A stretch of DNA of 64,000 nt, taken from Trema orientale. Lineage: Eukaryota > Streptophyta > Magnoliopsida > Rosales > Cannabaceae. A program made the translations under genes and the position numbers. Each line of letters begins with the position of its first letter. The stretch's first letter is position 1. Of this stretch, positions 48,237 through 58,605 are shown piece by piece. The stretch lies in NCBI GenBank assembly GCA_002914845.1, contig JXTC01000423.1, forward strand, positions 3,438-67,437, written 5' to 3'. The notes beneath the pieces are model-generated. The model searched no databases, had not been told where the DNA came from, and was given only the letters and a program-made list of their open reading frames with translations.

Positions 48237-49870
48237 CCTGGAGTCTACCAACTCGGCCAAAAAATATTGCTGCAAGAGCTAGAACTTTTGTCCATACCAT
48301 TACTGGAATCTTCAACAAAGATGATCCTGATATTCCCATTAGCATCTTCAAAGTGCCCAGCTCTCTGACTCAAGGCAGCACAGAAGCTTATGTACCAAAA
48401 CTAGTGGGATTGGGTGCCATCCATCACTTGAAGCCTGAGCTTGAACAGATGCAGATGTACAAAGTCACGGAGGCGAAAAGAATCCATAAGGGATTCCAAG
48501 GCCTTGACTTTTATAGGCTTATCGAGTTTCTTGAGGAGGTAGTAGCTCCTTCTGTTCGTGCTTCTTATAACATGTACTTGGATATAACAGATGATGTTCT
48601 TGCTTGTATAATGGCCATAGATGGTTTGTTTCTGTTCGACTTGCTTTGCTGTTATGGAATCAAGAAAGAAGCTTTGTCAAACTCGAGCCTTTTGAGTCAA
48701 ATGGTGGACTCTGCTGGGAGGAGATTAGCCCAAGAAACGACGCTTAAAGAAGCTATGATGCTTGAGAACCAGATTCCAATCCTTGTGCTGAAGTCTATCT
48801 TGGCCATAGAATCGTCAGAATTTGAAATCGTTAGTAAACTTTTCCCTGAAATCTTGGTGGGTTTTTGCCAATTTGTCTCCCCATTTAATATAATAGATGA
48901 TTACCCACCTTACAAGACTTTAAAGCATGCACATTTGTTGGATCTTATTTTCCATTTGATCATGCTTAAAGGCTCTCCTGAAAAAAATCCTGAAGAAGAA
49001 AGGGACGAGCTTCGGTTATTAGGAGAACTATTTGAAAAAGCAAATTCTAAGGTTCAAGTTCCAGAACCTTTTGAGAGGGCAATATCTGAGACAAGGGAGA
49101 AAATCTTGGATCATGTCATCAACATAGCCAAGGATATGGCGCCACTACCACTTAAAAAGCCCATTGAACTCGTACAAGGTCTACGTAGCCTGCCGTGGTC
49201 AGAACTTGGGTCGAGTGTATCTTCTGCTGTGACAACAGAACCATCTGAAGAGGAAACCTTGATTCCCAGAGCTTCAGAGCTCCATAAAGCTGGAGTAATA
49301 TTCATCCCAGATCACATCACAAACATTAAGTTCGACCGAAACAGAGTCTCCTTTCGCCTACCCTCAATCAAACTAAACGGGAATTCAGAGGTTGTAATCA
49401 GAAACTTGGTTGCATACGAGGCCATGATCAAGTCTGAGACAGAACCGCTGATTCTGACGCGGTATGTTGAGCTAATGAGTGGGCTTATAAGAACTAGTGA
49501 AGATGTTAAGGTGCTTAAGGATCATGGGATTATAAAAATGGAGTCCATTAGTGGCGAACGAGTGGCGAAAGTATTCAATGGAATGAGCAAGTCCGTAAAG
49601 TCCACAAATACCAAGAACATAGACAAAGAGATTGAAGGCATTACGAGGTACTACAACAGTCTGTGGAAGGTATCAGCACGTAAATTCATCAACAAGGGGC
49701 GGTGGATTGCAGGGAGTTGGTGCAAAGTTTTTGCTGCTGTCTTGTTATTATTACTGATGGGGTTCCAAGCTTTTTGCTCAGTCTATGAATGTCGTCGTTT
49801 ATCATTTAAGAGCTACGGCTCTCAGGGTCAGCAGAGCTTAAGAGTACTTTCCTTGAGGTCTTATGTGTAG
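48237..49870 (+). CDS. DUF247 (UPF0481) protein, copy A3, open frame without own ATG
   Basis: A DUF247 membrane protein, At3g02645-like. The frame is open for 544 codons from an AG at 48235-48236 to the stop. It carries IPISIFKVPSSL, DITDDVLACIMAIDGLFLFD, AMMLENQIPILVLK, LKHAHLLDLIFHL, IPRASELHKAGVIF and a C-terminal transmembrane helix (VFAAVLLLLLMGFQAF) followed by a short basic tail. DUF247 proteins are usually plasma-membrane-associated; some act in grass self-incompatibility, but most have no known role. At the place where the paralogues start (AACATGGG or AACATGGC) this copy has AATATTGC, so the ancestral ATG is lost. No other ATG precedes the conserved domain in this exon, and a TGA lies just upstream. 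A start must come from an upstream exon, or the protein starts at an inner Met with a truncated domain. Confidence 0.75.
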
Positions 49871-50725
49871 TAGCTTTATGTGGTATCTATGTCTGATCTT
49901 GAACATATGTCAGGTACTTGTTGAAAACCCAAATATCAAACTCTGGTGCTGCTTATATCTGAGTCTGTTCCCTATTTTATGCAAGTTTGTTATTTTACAT
50001 CTGTTTGAGTTGTTAAAGTTAAACTATTTTACCTTTTCTTTTTTTTTNGAATAGAAAATGTGAACCTAGGTAATTGGATGGGATTCACATTTCACATGCA
50101 CTTAACATAAATGGTGAGGATAAATATAGGCCGATTATTATAAGATTGTGTCAAACCGAAAGGGCTAAGTTCAAAAATTAGATGCTAATTAAATTACATG
50201 GACACGACGAGAATGAAAGGAGTGGAGAAACATGCAAATAATAAATTAAGTAATAAATTAAGGCGAGGCCACTGAGGCTAGCTCAATAGGTAGGGGAGGT
50301 GGAGATTGAGTAGTATCCGGAGTTTGACTCCAAGAGTACGTCAGTTATTCAGGGTGCGTGAATTTTTTTTTTTATATTAAGTGGAGGTTATTAGTTAAAC
50401 TCCACTTAATTGAGGTTGTTTACTAATTGTGTGAATAATTAATTTAAGTATTTCATGTTATATTGTCAATTTTAAAAGTAATTCTCGTTTTTTAAGGTGG
50501 TGTCGTTTTATTGTTCTGTGTCATTAGATAGAGAATTACTTTTAAGATCATAAAAAAAAACATAAAAAGGACGACAAATAAAAAAAATGAAAATAGTAAC
50601 CGAATCTCAAAAATGACAAAAATCTTTAGATAATTTGTTTAGAAACGACAAGGGAAAAAAATAGATCTTAAAGTAATAAACATAACGATAACAAATAATA
50701 TCAAAAAAAAAAACGACAAAAGTCT
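49871..50725. other. Spacer before the seipin fragment
   Basis: 3' flank of DUF247 copy A3, then a SINE-like element at 50270-50380, then an A-rich stretch with GACGACAA/ACGATAACAA motifs up to the block B boundary. One undetermined base lies at 50048 in a T run. Confidence 0.6.
50270..50380 (+). mobile_element. SINE-like element with A box, B box and T-rich tail
   Basis: Box A, TAGCTCAATAGG (50279-50290), and box B, GGAGTTTGACTCC (50319-50331), are spaced by about 30 bases as in polymerase III promoters. A T tract (50363-50373) follows. Sequence between the boxes does not fold as a complete tRNA, so a tRNA-derived SINE is more likely than a tRNA gene. Confidence 0.6.
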
Positions 50726-51055
50726 GGGCTATCCAAGAACAGGTGCTATAAGAGTTACACTGAGTCCAAGAGCTGGAACTCATTTTCTCCCACAGTTGTA
50801 TGAAGCTGAGATTGTGATGAAATCGAAGCTTCCATGGATAAAGAGTTTGTTCGAAGTTGGAAATGGACATTCTATATGTGGTCATCTCTGTACACTTACA
50901 TTATTCTCTCGATTACTTTGTTTTCTAGCTGTAAACCAGTATTCTTCCCATTTTTGGTATTGTGCTTTTTTATTATTTTTTTTCCTTTCTACAAAAATAA
51001 GAAGTTTCATGTAGGACGTTGATCATATGCCATATTGCCATCATATTTGCAAGTG
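50726..51055 (+). pseudogene. Truncated seipin fragment, start of block B
   Basis: It matches seipin exon 2 from about residue 249 (GYPRTGAIRVTLSPRAGTH) to about residue 326 with few differences, then jumps directly to the sequence found about 200 bases after the seipin stop codon (TTTGTGCTTTTT ... GGACGTTGATCATATGCC). The coding tail and stop, about 465 bases, are missing. A one-base deletion (GGATAAAG for GGACCAAAG) breaks the frame. There is no promoter or first exon, so it is a non-functional relic of the segmental copy. Confidence 0.9.
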
Positions 51056-51650
51056 GTGATTTACAAAATACACTACGACAATACACCTTTGTCGTAGTGT
51101 ATTTTAGAAAATACACCCACTCTTAATAATTTTTTGATGAGTATATCTTTTTACATTTTAAATTATTTTAAATATAAAAATATTTCTAGCTCTTATCTCA
51201 TCGAAAGTCCATATTCTTGTAAGATAGGAATGTCGAGTTTTTAGACACATTGTCTAGCGTCTCTCGATACCTTGTCTAGCATTCTGAACACCATTTTTCT
51301 AGTGTAAGACTCAAACATATATATAATTTTTTTTCTTCTTTCGAGTTATTAGATAACTTATTTAGTGCCGTTTAATACCCTATCAAGCATGGCTTGACAT
51401 CATATCTAGCATTCTTGATGCTCTGTTTGGTGCCAAAACATTTAAATATACTTTTTTGTTTTGTTTTTTCTGTTAAGTACCTAGACACATTGTCTAGCTT
51501 TCGACACCCTTGTGTAGTGCTATCGATTTAAGGGTATATAAGTCTTTTTATACCTCGGTTCTTTTAAAAAAGGTATATTTCAGCTAAAAATTATTGAGAG
51601 GGGTATATTTTCTAAAACTCACTATAGATGTATTTCATCTAATTTTCCTA
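51056..51650. mobile_element. ~600-bp insertion in block B with a terminal hairpin
   Basis: Absent from the matching place in block A. It starts with a perfect 17-bp hairpin (arms 51065-51081 and 51089-51105, AAAATACACTACGACAA, seven-base loop). It contains several TTGTCTAGC blocks near 51240-51530. The right end repeats GTATATTTTCTAAAACTCAC, related to the left TTTTAGAAAATACACC. It is probably a non-autonomous transposon of unknown class. Confidence 0.55.
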
Positions 51651-51889
51651 TCTGGAACTTCTAATATTATCCCACACGTGCAGAATCAAGCACCTGATGT
51701 TGCTGATAAGGCTTTAGCACTTCAACTCTTTATTATGACATTATTTTGCTTTGGTGGAAGGAGTTTGGTGATAAGGATCATGACTCTAATTGTGGTAGAT
51801 AAATAGATATTAAATATTTGTGATAAATAACATTATGTTCTAGAAATGCTACTACAATGCTATTATAATGCTATTCCAAATAAAATAAG

Positions 51890-52521
51890 TAGGGGTGTCA
51901 ATTCGTGTCGACGGGTCAGGTTCGTGTCGGGTTGAAGTCTAATATATACATAAATTATGTCAACCCGAACCCGACCCGTGACCCGTCGTGTCAGAAAACC
52001 ATCAACACTAACCCGACCCGCACCTAAAACGGGTTGACCCGAACCCGACCCGCACAACCCGTTTTGGTGAATAACATCCAACCCACAACCCGATTTTGAT
52101 CCGTCAACCCGTTTTTGACCCGCCAACTCGCTATGACCCGTATTTTTTACTTATATTTTCTTTTTCTAAAGCTATTATTGTCTCATTTTAAAATAAATAA
52201 ATTAGAGATAATTTATAAATATAATTAATAACTTATAATCCCAAATACATACATTATACAAATTAAATATATCTATAATAATAGTCATAAACAAATTAAA
52301 TAAAAAATATTTTATAATTTAATTATATATATATTTGTTGGCGGGTCAAACGGGTCAAGTTCGTGTCAAGCGAGTTGACCCGAACCTGACCCGTTTTTTT
52401 ATTCGTGTCAGGCTGGTCGACCCGAACCCGACCCGCACCCTTTTTCTTCAACCCTAACCCGCAAAAAATCGTGTCGTGTTCGTGTCGTGTCATCGTGTCG
52501 TAACCCGAATTGCCACCCCTA
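51890..52521. mobile_element. hAT-superfamily MITE, 632 bp, perfect 8-bp TSD
   Basis: Begins TAGGGGTGTCAATTCGTGTC and ends AACCCGAATTGCCACCCCTA. The 8-bp duplication AAAATAAG flanks both sides exactly (51882-51889 and 52522-52529). The interior has many GACCCG/CGGGTC blocks in both orientations, giving strong foldback. It is the same superfamily as 3845-4226 but a longer subtype. No transposase frame. Confidence 0.92.
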
Positions 52522-52547
52522 AAAATAAGTAACCTCCACTAAACACC

Positions 52548-52740
52548 AAACGAGATAATAGGGTGGTTAAGGCTTTCGCCTCGTAAACTTAAGATCATGA
52601 GTTTGAGTGACTTTTGCTGCAGTGGTCGATTCTATTAGGTGATCCACACATGAGAGATCAAGTGTGAAACACGGAGTCGTCAAGTTTTTCCGAATTATAG
52701 GGGATGTCACTCTCTTCTCTTATAATCTTTTTTTATTATA
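52548..52740 (+). mobile_element. SINE-like element with T-rich 3' end
   Basis: A box-A-like segment AGGGTGGTTAAGGC (about 52558-52572) and a box-B-like segment GAGTTTGAGTGAC (52599-52611) are followed by about 110 bases and then CTCTTCTCTTATAATCTTTT. This is the layout of tRNA-derived plant SINEs with T-rich tails. Box B is imperfect, so confidence is moderate. Confidence 0.5.
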
Positions 52741-53925
52741 TATATATATATATAAAGAAATTTCCGCTAGCTTTTGTCATTTTCTCTATTAATATCTGAG
52801 TGCAAGCTGACGGAAATAGGTAGATATCATACTAGTAAATATAGACCACATATTTGTCATGAAGTTTTGTCATCTTCTCATAAATTATTAGGAAATTACA
52901 TTGGCACAACCTAGTTTGTGTCATTTCCAATAACACTCCTCACGTTAAAATAATTTATGCTGACACCCTAAAATTAGAAGAAAATTAGACGGATACCCAA
53001 TCTACTAGTTAAATTTGACTAAAGATGACCGACCCACATTTAATAAGCCCACACGGGCTTTGTACTGGCCAGTTCCTATTAAGAAATCCGATATTGTCCA
53101 CAGGCCCACTCCATATTTTACGCGGGCCTAAATAACCGTGCCTAAATGAGTTATACCTATGTACAACAAAATGTAAGACTAATTTTATTCTTGGTGTATG
53201 ATTTAAAATATCAAATATATATTTATATGAGTTATAATATGAGCCTAAAATTCATTTATATTTTTTTAAAATTTGAATTAATTAAAAATAAACAAATAAA
53301 TAACATTGAAAGCATATAAATGAAAATATTAATTATTTTTTTTATAACTTTAAATTAGAAAAATATATATTTAGAATTATGTAAAAAATGGGCTTATGGA
53401 AATGTAGTCCCGATCAGACAGATAAGCCTATTTATGAGGCCCATCCCAGCTCCAGCGTACTGGGCTGACTCAGGCCCACTTAATACGAAGTGCTGCGAAT
53501 GGAGGAAGATGGAGCCTCTCCAGTGTATTATGGTGACGACACCATTGTTCCGGGTTATGCAGAAGGAGAAGAGCGGAGAGGAGGGTAAAGCCATTTGCGT
53601 GTTGCGGATAATTTTGTAATTTCGACTTGAACGTTTTAAGTACCATTCTTATCCGCCGTTGGATCTGGATTATGAAATATTCAACGGTCACAATGAACGC
53701 AGACCAGTCCGGCTGCAGTCCACTGCTGTAGAACTAAAGTCCCCGTAAAAAACAAAACCCTCGTGTCCCTCTCTCTTTTTCTCTCTCTCTGTGTTCAAAA
53801 GTCAAAAGTCAAAAGTCTTAAAATTGAGACACAAAAATCCATCTAACTCAGCGACGCACGAGCTGGAATCGCTGATAATACACACACTCTCTCTGTGTTT
53901 GGGTCGTGTCGTTTTGGGGAGATCC
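52741..53925. other. Intergenic DNA before the orphan exon
   Basis: No gene seen. A TA tract follows the SINE. The later part (53700-53925) contains CT-rich stretches such as CTCTCTCTTTTTCTCTCTCT, typical of a plant 5' leader, in front of the ATG at 53926. No counterpart exists in block A. Confidence 0.55.
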
Positions 53926-54076
53926 ATGGCGGAGCAGGAGCCGGGATCGCTGATCGAGAAGATCCTCGCTAAGATCCACGAAGACTATTCATCGTCGTCT
54001 TCGGAATCCGATGACGATATGCCGCCAAAGGTCGAAGCCGTCTTCAGTAGAGAAATACCTGTTCACAATGGAAACC
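53926..54076 (+). pseudogene. Orphan exon resembling reticulon-like B protein N-terminus
   Basis: An ATG in good context starts MAEQEPGSLIEKILAKIHED, followed by a Ser/Asp-rich stretch and VFSREIPVH, then a donor-like C|GTAATA (50 codons, phase 1). Plant reticulon-like B proteins (ER tubule shaping) begin with an acidic segment, a SLMEKI...KIH motif, a Ser/Asp run and (R/G)RE(K/Q)PVH before their first intron, which is the basis for the call. The membrane hairpins of a reticulon are not found in the next 1.6 kb, where a MITE and DUF247 copy B1 follow. It is probably a truncated or captured first exon. The identification rests on a short, low-complexity segment. Confidence 0.5.
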
Positions 54077-55699
54077 GTAATACTTTCTGTCTTTCTCTTC
54101 ATATCTCAATTCAAAGTTTGAAATACGCGCTTATAATCGTTTTAAGTAAATATATGTTATATATATATACACACACATATATGATTCTTTTGTGTTGTTT
54201 GGTTGATCGGAAAACGTGGTTTTGAAAAGAAGACGAATTTTGAGTCATAGATCTGATGATGAAAATTGAAATGGCTGTAGGTATATATTACTTTAGTCAT
54301 AATATTAATATCGTAGAGTAGACTTGTGATTTGGAGCGTTATAGTAATTTTTCCTGTGGAACCCAAAATCTGACGGAGGTGTACACTCTGGGCACACCAG
54401 CCACTCCCCTCCATTGTTTGGGTTTTTGTGTCAAAAGTTCAGGGGTTTGGTTTTGACAGTGAGAAATGAGAAAGAAGATCATTTTATTTTATTTTTTTAA
54501 ATTTATTTTATTTAAGTTTGGTTTTTAAATTTATTAATAGTATTATTACCAAAGTTCTCTAAAAGAAACATTATTATTACTAAATTACCTTTGAATGTGA
54601 TGTGCACTTGTCTTTTTCTGTGTAAGCTCTACTCACGGAAAAGGCGATTATTGATTGTAGCATATTGAGACATCTTTTCATAGTTTCTAGTGGGAAAAAA
54701 AAAAAAAACTTTTCATAGTTTGAAATTGCTCTATCTTTTAATAGTTTATAAGGGGCCAGGTAAGACAATTTCCATATTTCGAGACAAAAATAAAAATTTA
54801 CTTGATACTCCTAAAATATAAGAAAATTAGACAACACCTTTCGTGTGATTTAAATTTGACTAAAATACTAATTTTAAATAAATATTTTTTGGTGAATGGC
54901 AAAAAAAAAATAAATACTTTCTGAAAATTAATACCCTAAATTAATTTTTTGAATAATTTTAATTGGTAAAAGACAATAATATTTTCAAAATTAAAGAGAA
55001 TTGTAAAGATTGAGAATATTATTTTTTATTATTATTAAAATTAGTCAAAAAATTAGTCTAATGATTATAAACAACAAGTTTTTATACAAATTTATAAATA
55101 GAAGCTATTAAAGACTTGAAAAAGATTTTGTATGAACATAAATTGTTATCCAACTATTTTTAAAGTACAAAAGTAAAAGCCTATTCTTACATTGAATTAA
55201 TTTTCAAATCATATTGAGCCAAGCTTAGATTGTTCTCAAATCTCCTAAGCCAAAATTGTATTCATTATTTTGTTGATGTATTAATTTTTAGAAACTTTCA
55301 TGATATTATTTTGTAAGAGTTCAAATTTTAGAGTTTAAATTGCAGAACATCCAAATCTTAGAGCATTTTTTTTATAATTTATCCTATATTTTTGTTAAAT
55401 TGTGAAATGTTTCTACCAAAATAACAAGTAATTGTTTGAATCAAAATAGTAATAAGTGCTTGATTGCAGGCCTAGTTTTCTCTCTTTCATTGAGGTGTTG
55501 CGGAGGTAATGTGAAGTTCTTGAGGTCAAAATAGTATTAAATGCAAGTAGTATCATGTTTTAGCTTTACGGGGTCATAATTATTTTTGTCTGGGTATGTA
55601 AATTTTCCCTGATTATTTATTGATTTATGATGTGCCTTTAAGGGGTTCCTATTCGTGTTGGGCCGTAGGCCTTGCAATGACTAACATAAACACGGAATT
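54077..55699. other. Intron-like and repeat DNA between orphan exon and DUF247 B1
   Basis: No second exon of the reticulon-like gene was recognised. The stretch includes a TA/CA microsatellite (54154-54182), T-rich DNA and a MITE copy (54891-55385). Homology to block A resumes at about 55700 after a TTCCTCACAG acceptor-like site. Confidence 0.55.
54891..55385. mobile_element. 370-bp MITE family, copy 3 with internal insertion
   Basis: The left arm (AAATACTTTCTGAAAATTAA) and right arm (TTAAATTGCAGAACATCCAA) match the element at 15950. About 200 bases of unrelated AT-rich sequence (roughly 55065-55260) interrupt it, so it is nested or decayed. Confidence 0.6.
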
Positions 55700-55711
55700 T
55701 TCCTCACAGAA

Positions 55712-57586
55712 ACTGAAACTGGTTTTATCAATAGTAACATCCATACAGCCTCAAATGGAAATGAAAACACAGATGTTCCGGCCGAGGATTCAAAGACTCC
55801 GCCAAACAACACGGTCATGCCGACCACATCAGAAGTTGAATATTTTATCCAGAATTACATGCGTGCCATGAGTGCAGCACTAAGTAACCATGCAAACATG
55901 ACTGTTCCGGTACAGAGTTTACAAACTCAGCCAAACAACATGGGGACAACATTAGAAGCTACAACTAGTTTCGTCAAGAACATCTATACAATCTTCAAAA
56001 AAGATGAAAACATGGATGTTCCAATTTGTATCTTCAAAGTCCCCAACTCTCTAGCTTCCTCCAAACCAGAAGCTTATGTCCCTCAGCTTTTGGGGTTGGG
56101 ACCTTATCATCACTTGCGCCCTGAGCTTCAACAGATGCAGACTTACAAGCTTTCTGAAGTTAAAAGGATTTGTAAGGCATTTGAAAACAATAAATTTGAG
56201 CTGCTTGTTCTAGTTCTTAGAGAAATTGTTGGGCCATCCGCTCGTGCTTGTTACGATATGTACTTGGATATGGATGATGAGGTTCTGGCTTGCATACTTG
56301 CCATAGATGGTCTGTTTTTGTTTGAGTTGCTTTGTTGCTATGGCATCAGCAAAGATGCTCTAGGACATTTAGATCTTTTGCACTTGGTCAACTCTGCCGG
56401 AAGGAGATTGGCCCGGGATACGACTCTTCGAGATGTAATGATGGTGGAGAACCAAGTCCCTATCCTTGTACTGAAAGTTATCTTGATCACATTGGAAATG
56501 TTTGCTTCACAGGAAGAGAAGATGGAGCCAATAGAACTTATCGTAAGTGATCCTTTTCCACGTATGCTATTGGGTTTTTGCAATGCACTCTCCCCATTGA
56601 AAGTGTTAATCGATTACCCGCAGTACAAGGTGTTGAAGCACGCCCATTTGCTTGATCTTATGTACCATTTGATCATTCTTAACGATTCGCCTGCAAGAAA
56701 CCCAGATGAAGAACTAGAGGAGGCGAGATTTATCGAAGAAATAACTGAGAAAGTTAAGAATGAAATATCTAAAGTAAAGAGAACTTCCAAACTTAAGAGT
56801 AAATGTTCCCATCAGAATAGTCTTATGCAAACTAAGATGTTTGAAGAAACCTTGGATCTATTACCAGAAGAACTTAAGAAACCTATTAAGTTCTTGCAAG
56901 GATTACGTGGACTGCCATGGTCATAGCTTTGGTCAACTATATCTTCTGCTGCAACCGAAGCTCCACGTGTTGAGGAAATCTTGATTCCTAGAGCATCAGA
57001 GCTTCATAAAGCTGGAGTAAAATTCATGGTTGCAGATCACATCACAACCATCAGGTTTGAACTCAACACGCTCTCATTTTACCTTCCCTCGATCAAACTA
57101 GATGTTAACTCAGAGGTCATAATTAGAAACTTAGTTTCATATGAAGCCATGATCATGTCGGAGTCAGATTCCCTGATTCTAACTCGGTACCTGGAACTAA
57201 TGAAGGGACTTGTAGACAGTGCTGAGGATGTTAAGGTGCTTAAAGGAATCATACAATCTAAGTCCATCAAAGAAGATGAGGTCGTGAAACTGTTCAGTGG
57301 GATGAACAAGTCCATACGTTTCACAAACACACACGAGTTAGATGATGCCATTGCTGAAGTTAACCGTTTCTATAATGGTCTGTGGATGGTATCGGCAACT
57401 AAATTCTTTAAGAAGTGGCGGCGGACTGCTTGGAACTTCTGCAAAGTCTTTGCTGCTTTGTTGTTCTTGTTGCTCATGGCTATCCAAGCTTTTTGCTCAG
57501 TGTATCAATGTCCCCGTTTATCTTTGAAGAGCAACTCTCAGGCTCAGCATGGCTTGCGGGTACCTTCCTTGAGATCTTATGTATAG
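55712..57586 (+). pseudogene. DUF247 (UPF0481) copy B1, one in-frame stop
   Basis: From ATG 55940 the frame reads MGTTLEATTSFVKNIYTIFK, PICIFKVPNSLASSKPEAYV, DMDDEVLACILAIDGLFLFE, VMMVENQVPILVLK, then, after a single TAG at 56924-56926, IPRASELHKAGVKF and the C-terminal membrane helix (VFAALLFLLLMAIQAF) to the stop at 57586. The TAG stands where copies A2 and A3 have GAG (PWSE), so one G-to-T change explains it. Everything else is open: 548 codons from ATG 55940, or 589 from the earlier Met at 55817. The frame also continues upstream to an acceptor-like CACAG near 55710. As it stands it could only make a truncated protein without the membrane anchor. A sequencing error or a strain-specific allele is possible. 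Confidence 0.8.
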
Positions 57587-58605
57587 CTTTATGCTTCTTC
57601 TGCTATGTATGTATATTTATGCGTGGTTGTCTGAGCGAGTCTGTTTGTATTTGTGAGGTCCATGTTGAAAAATAAACTTAATCAATTTGTTAAAACTTCC
57701 ATGAATCTATTTGCAATCTTTTGATGGAGAAATACAAATGGTAAACTCGCTTAAATATAACTCCCAACTAACTTGATATTTGTATCATTTTCCCATCCAT
57801 CTAATTGTTCTGTTAGTCAGGAATTAGCTTGATGCAGTGGATGTTAAGCAACCCTATACTTCACACAGTTTTTCTCCCGTTTGCCTCGGTAACATTATTG
57901 TTCAATGTGCACAATATCAACAGCAATCGTGCCCTCAAACCAGTATACAAAAAGGGTATTTTTCTTGAAGTAGCAGTGCTCTTTGTATTTTAGTCCCTCC
58001 AACCAGAAAATGGTAAGTTCATATGAGGTCTTTCTTATACTAGGCCATATCTACTAACCGCAAACCCCACATACTTGCGGAACAATGACATTGGGACATG
58101 ATTTCTTAGTTCTATAACAAAAATAGACTAGTCAATAAAGAGAGTATGAAATATTCGTTATTTGTACGTCGACAGTGCCTTGACTCTCCTAGTTATAGCA
58201 AAGCTTAGAGGATTATTACGTCCATCGTTAAGCAGGGTCCAAAGTTAGATGCATTTTCTGATGAGGTTCCGACTCTATTGTGCGACTTTTTCTTCGTATG
58301 TTGGAAGGAGTGTGCTGTGGGGAGCATTACTGCATTTTTGCAAGTATATAGGATTGGCGATAAATAGTATTATTTGCGAGTAAAAGGAGTCATTTTCCAG
58401 GAGAACTTGTCATTCTTTCTCGTGTCAGTTTCTCTACCAGTTCCCTTGAAACTGTGTGTTGACTATCACATGTAAGGTGAAAGAAGTGGATCTCGGGTTA
58501 ACAACTTAAGACCGCTCATTTATTATCAAGTTTCCATAAGTCAAGGGCAATGGTGTGCACCACCTGCCAATCACTAAAGATAGTTAATGATACTCTGGTA
58601 ACAAC
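57587..58605. other. Spacer between DUF247 copies B1 and B2
   Basis: Collinear with 40786-41763 of block A; no gene seen. Shared blocks include GAATTAGCTTG, ATACTTCACAC and GGTTAACAACTTAAG near the promoter side of the next copy. Confidence 0.65.

Larger units (their letters stand above)
37919..49870 (+). other. Duplicated block A (seipin 3' end - DUF247 x2 - CCCH16-like - DUF247)
   Basis: The gene order and the non-coding DNA between genes are repeated at 50726-64000. Matching spacers include 41043-41170 against 57823-57950, 43860-43960 against 60478-60570, and 44335-44450 against 60980-61085. A duplication of spacer as well as genes means copying of a whole segment, not of single mRNAs. 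The limits of the unit at the right side are not visible in this window. Confidence 0.8.

Noticed and set aside
53791-53925. N-terminal extension of the reticulon-like frame
   Set aside because: This part is a CT-rich leader; the ATG at 53926 starts the recognisable segment.
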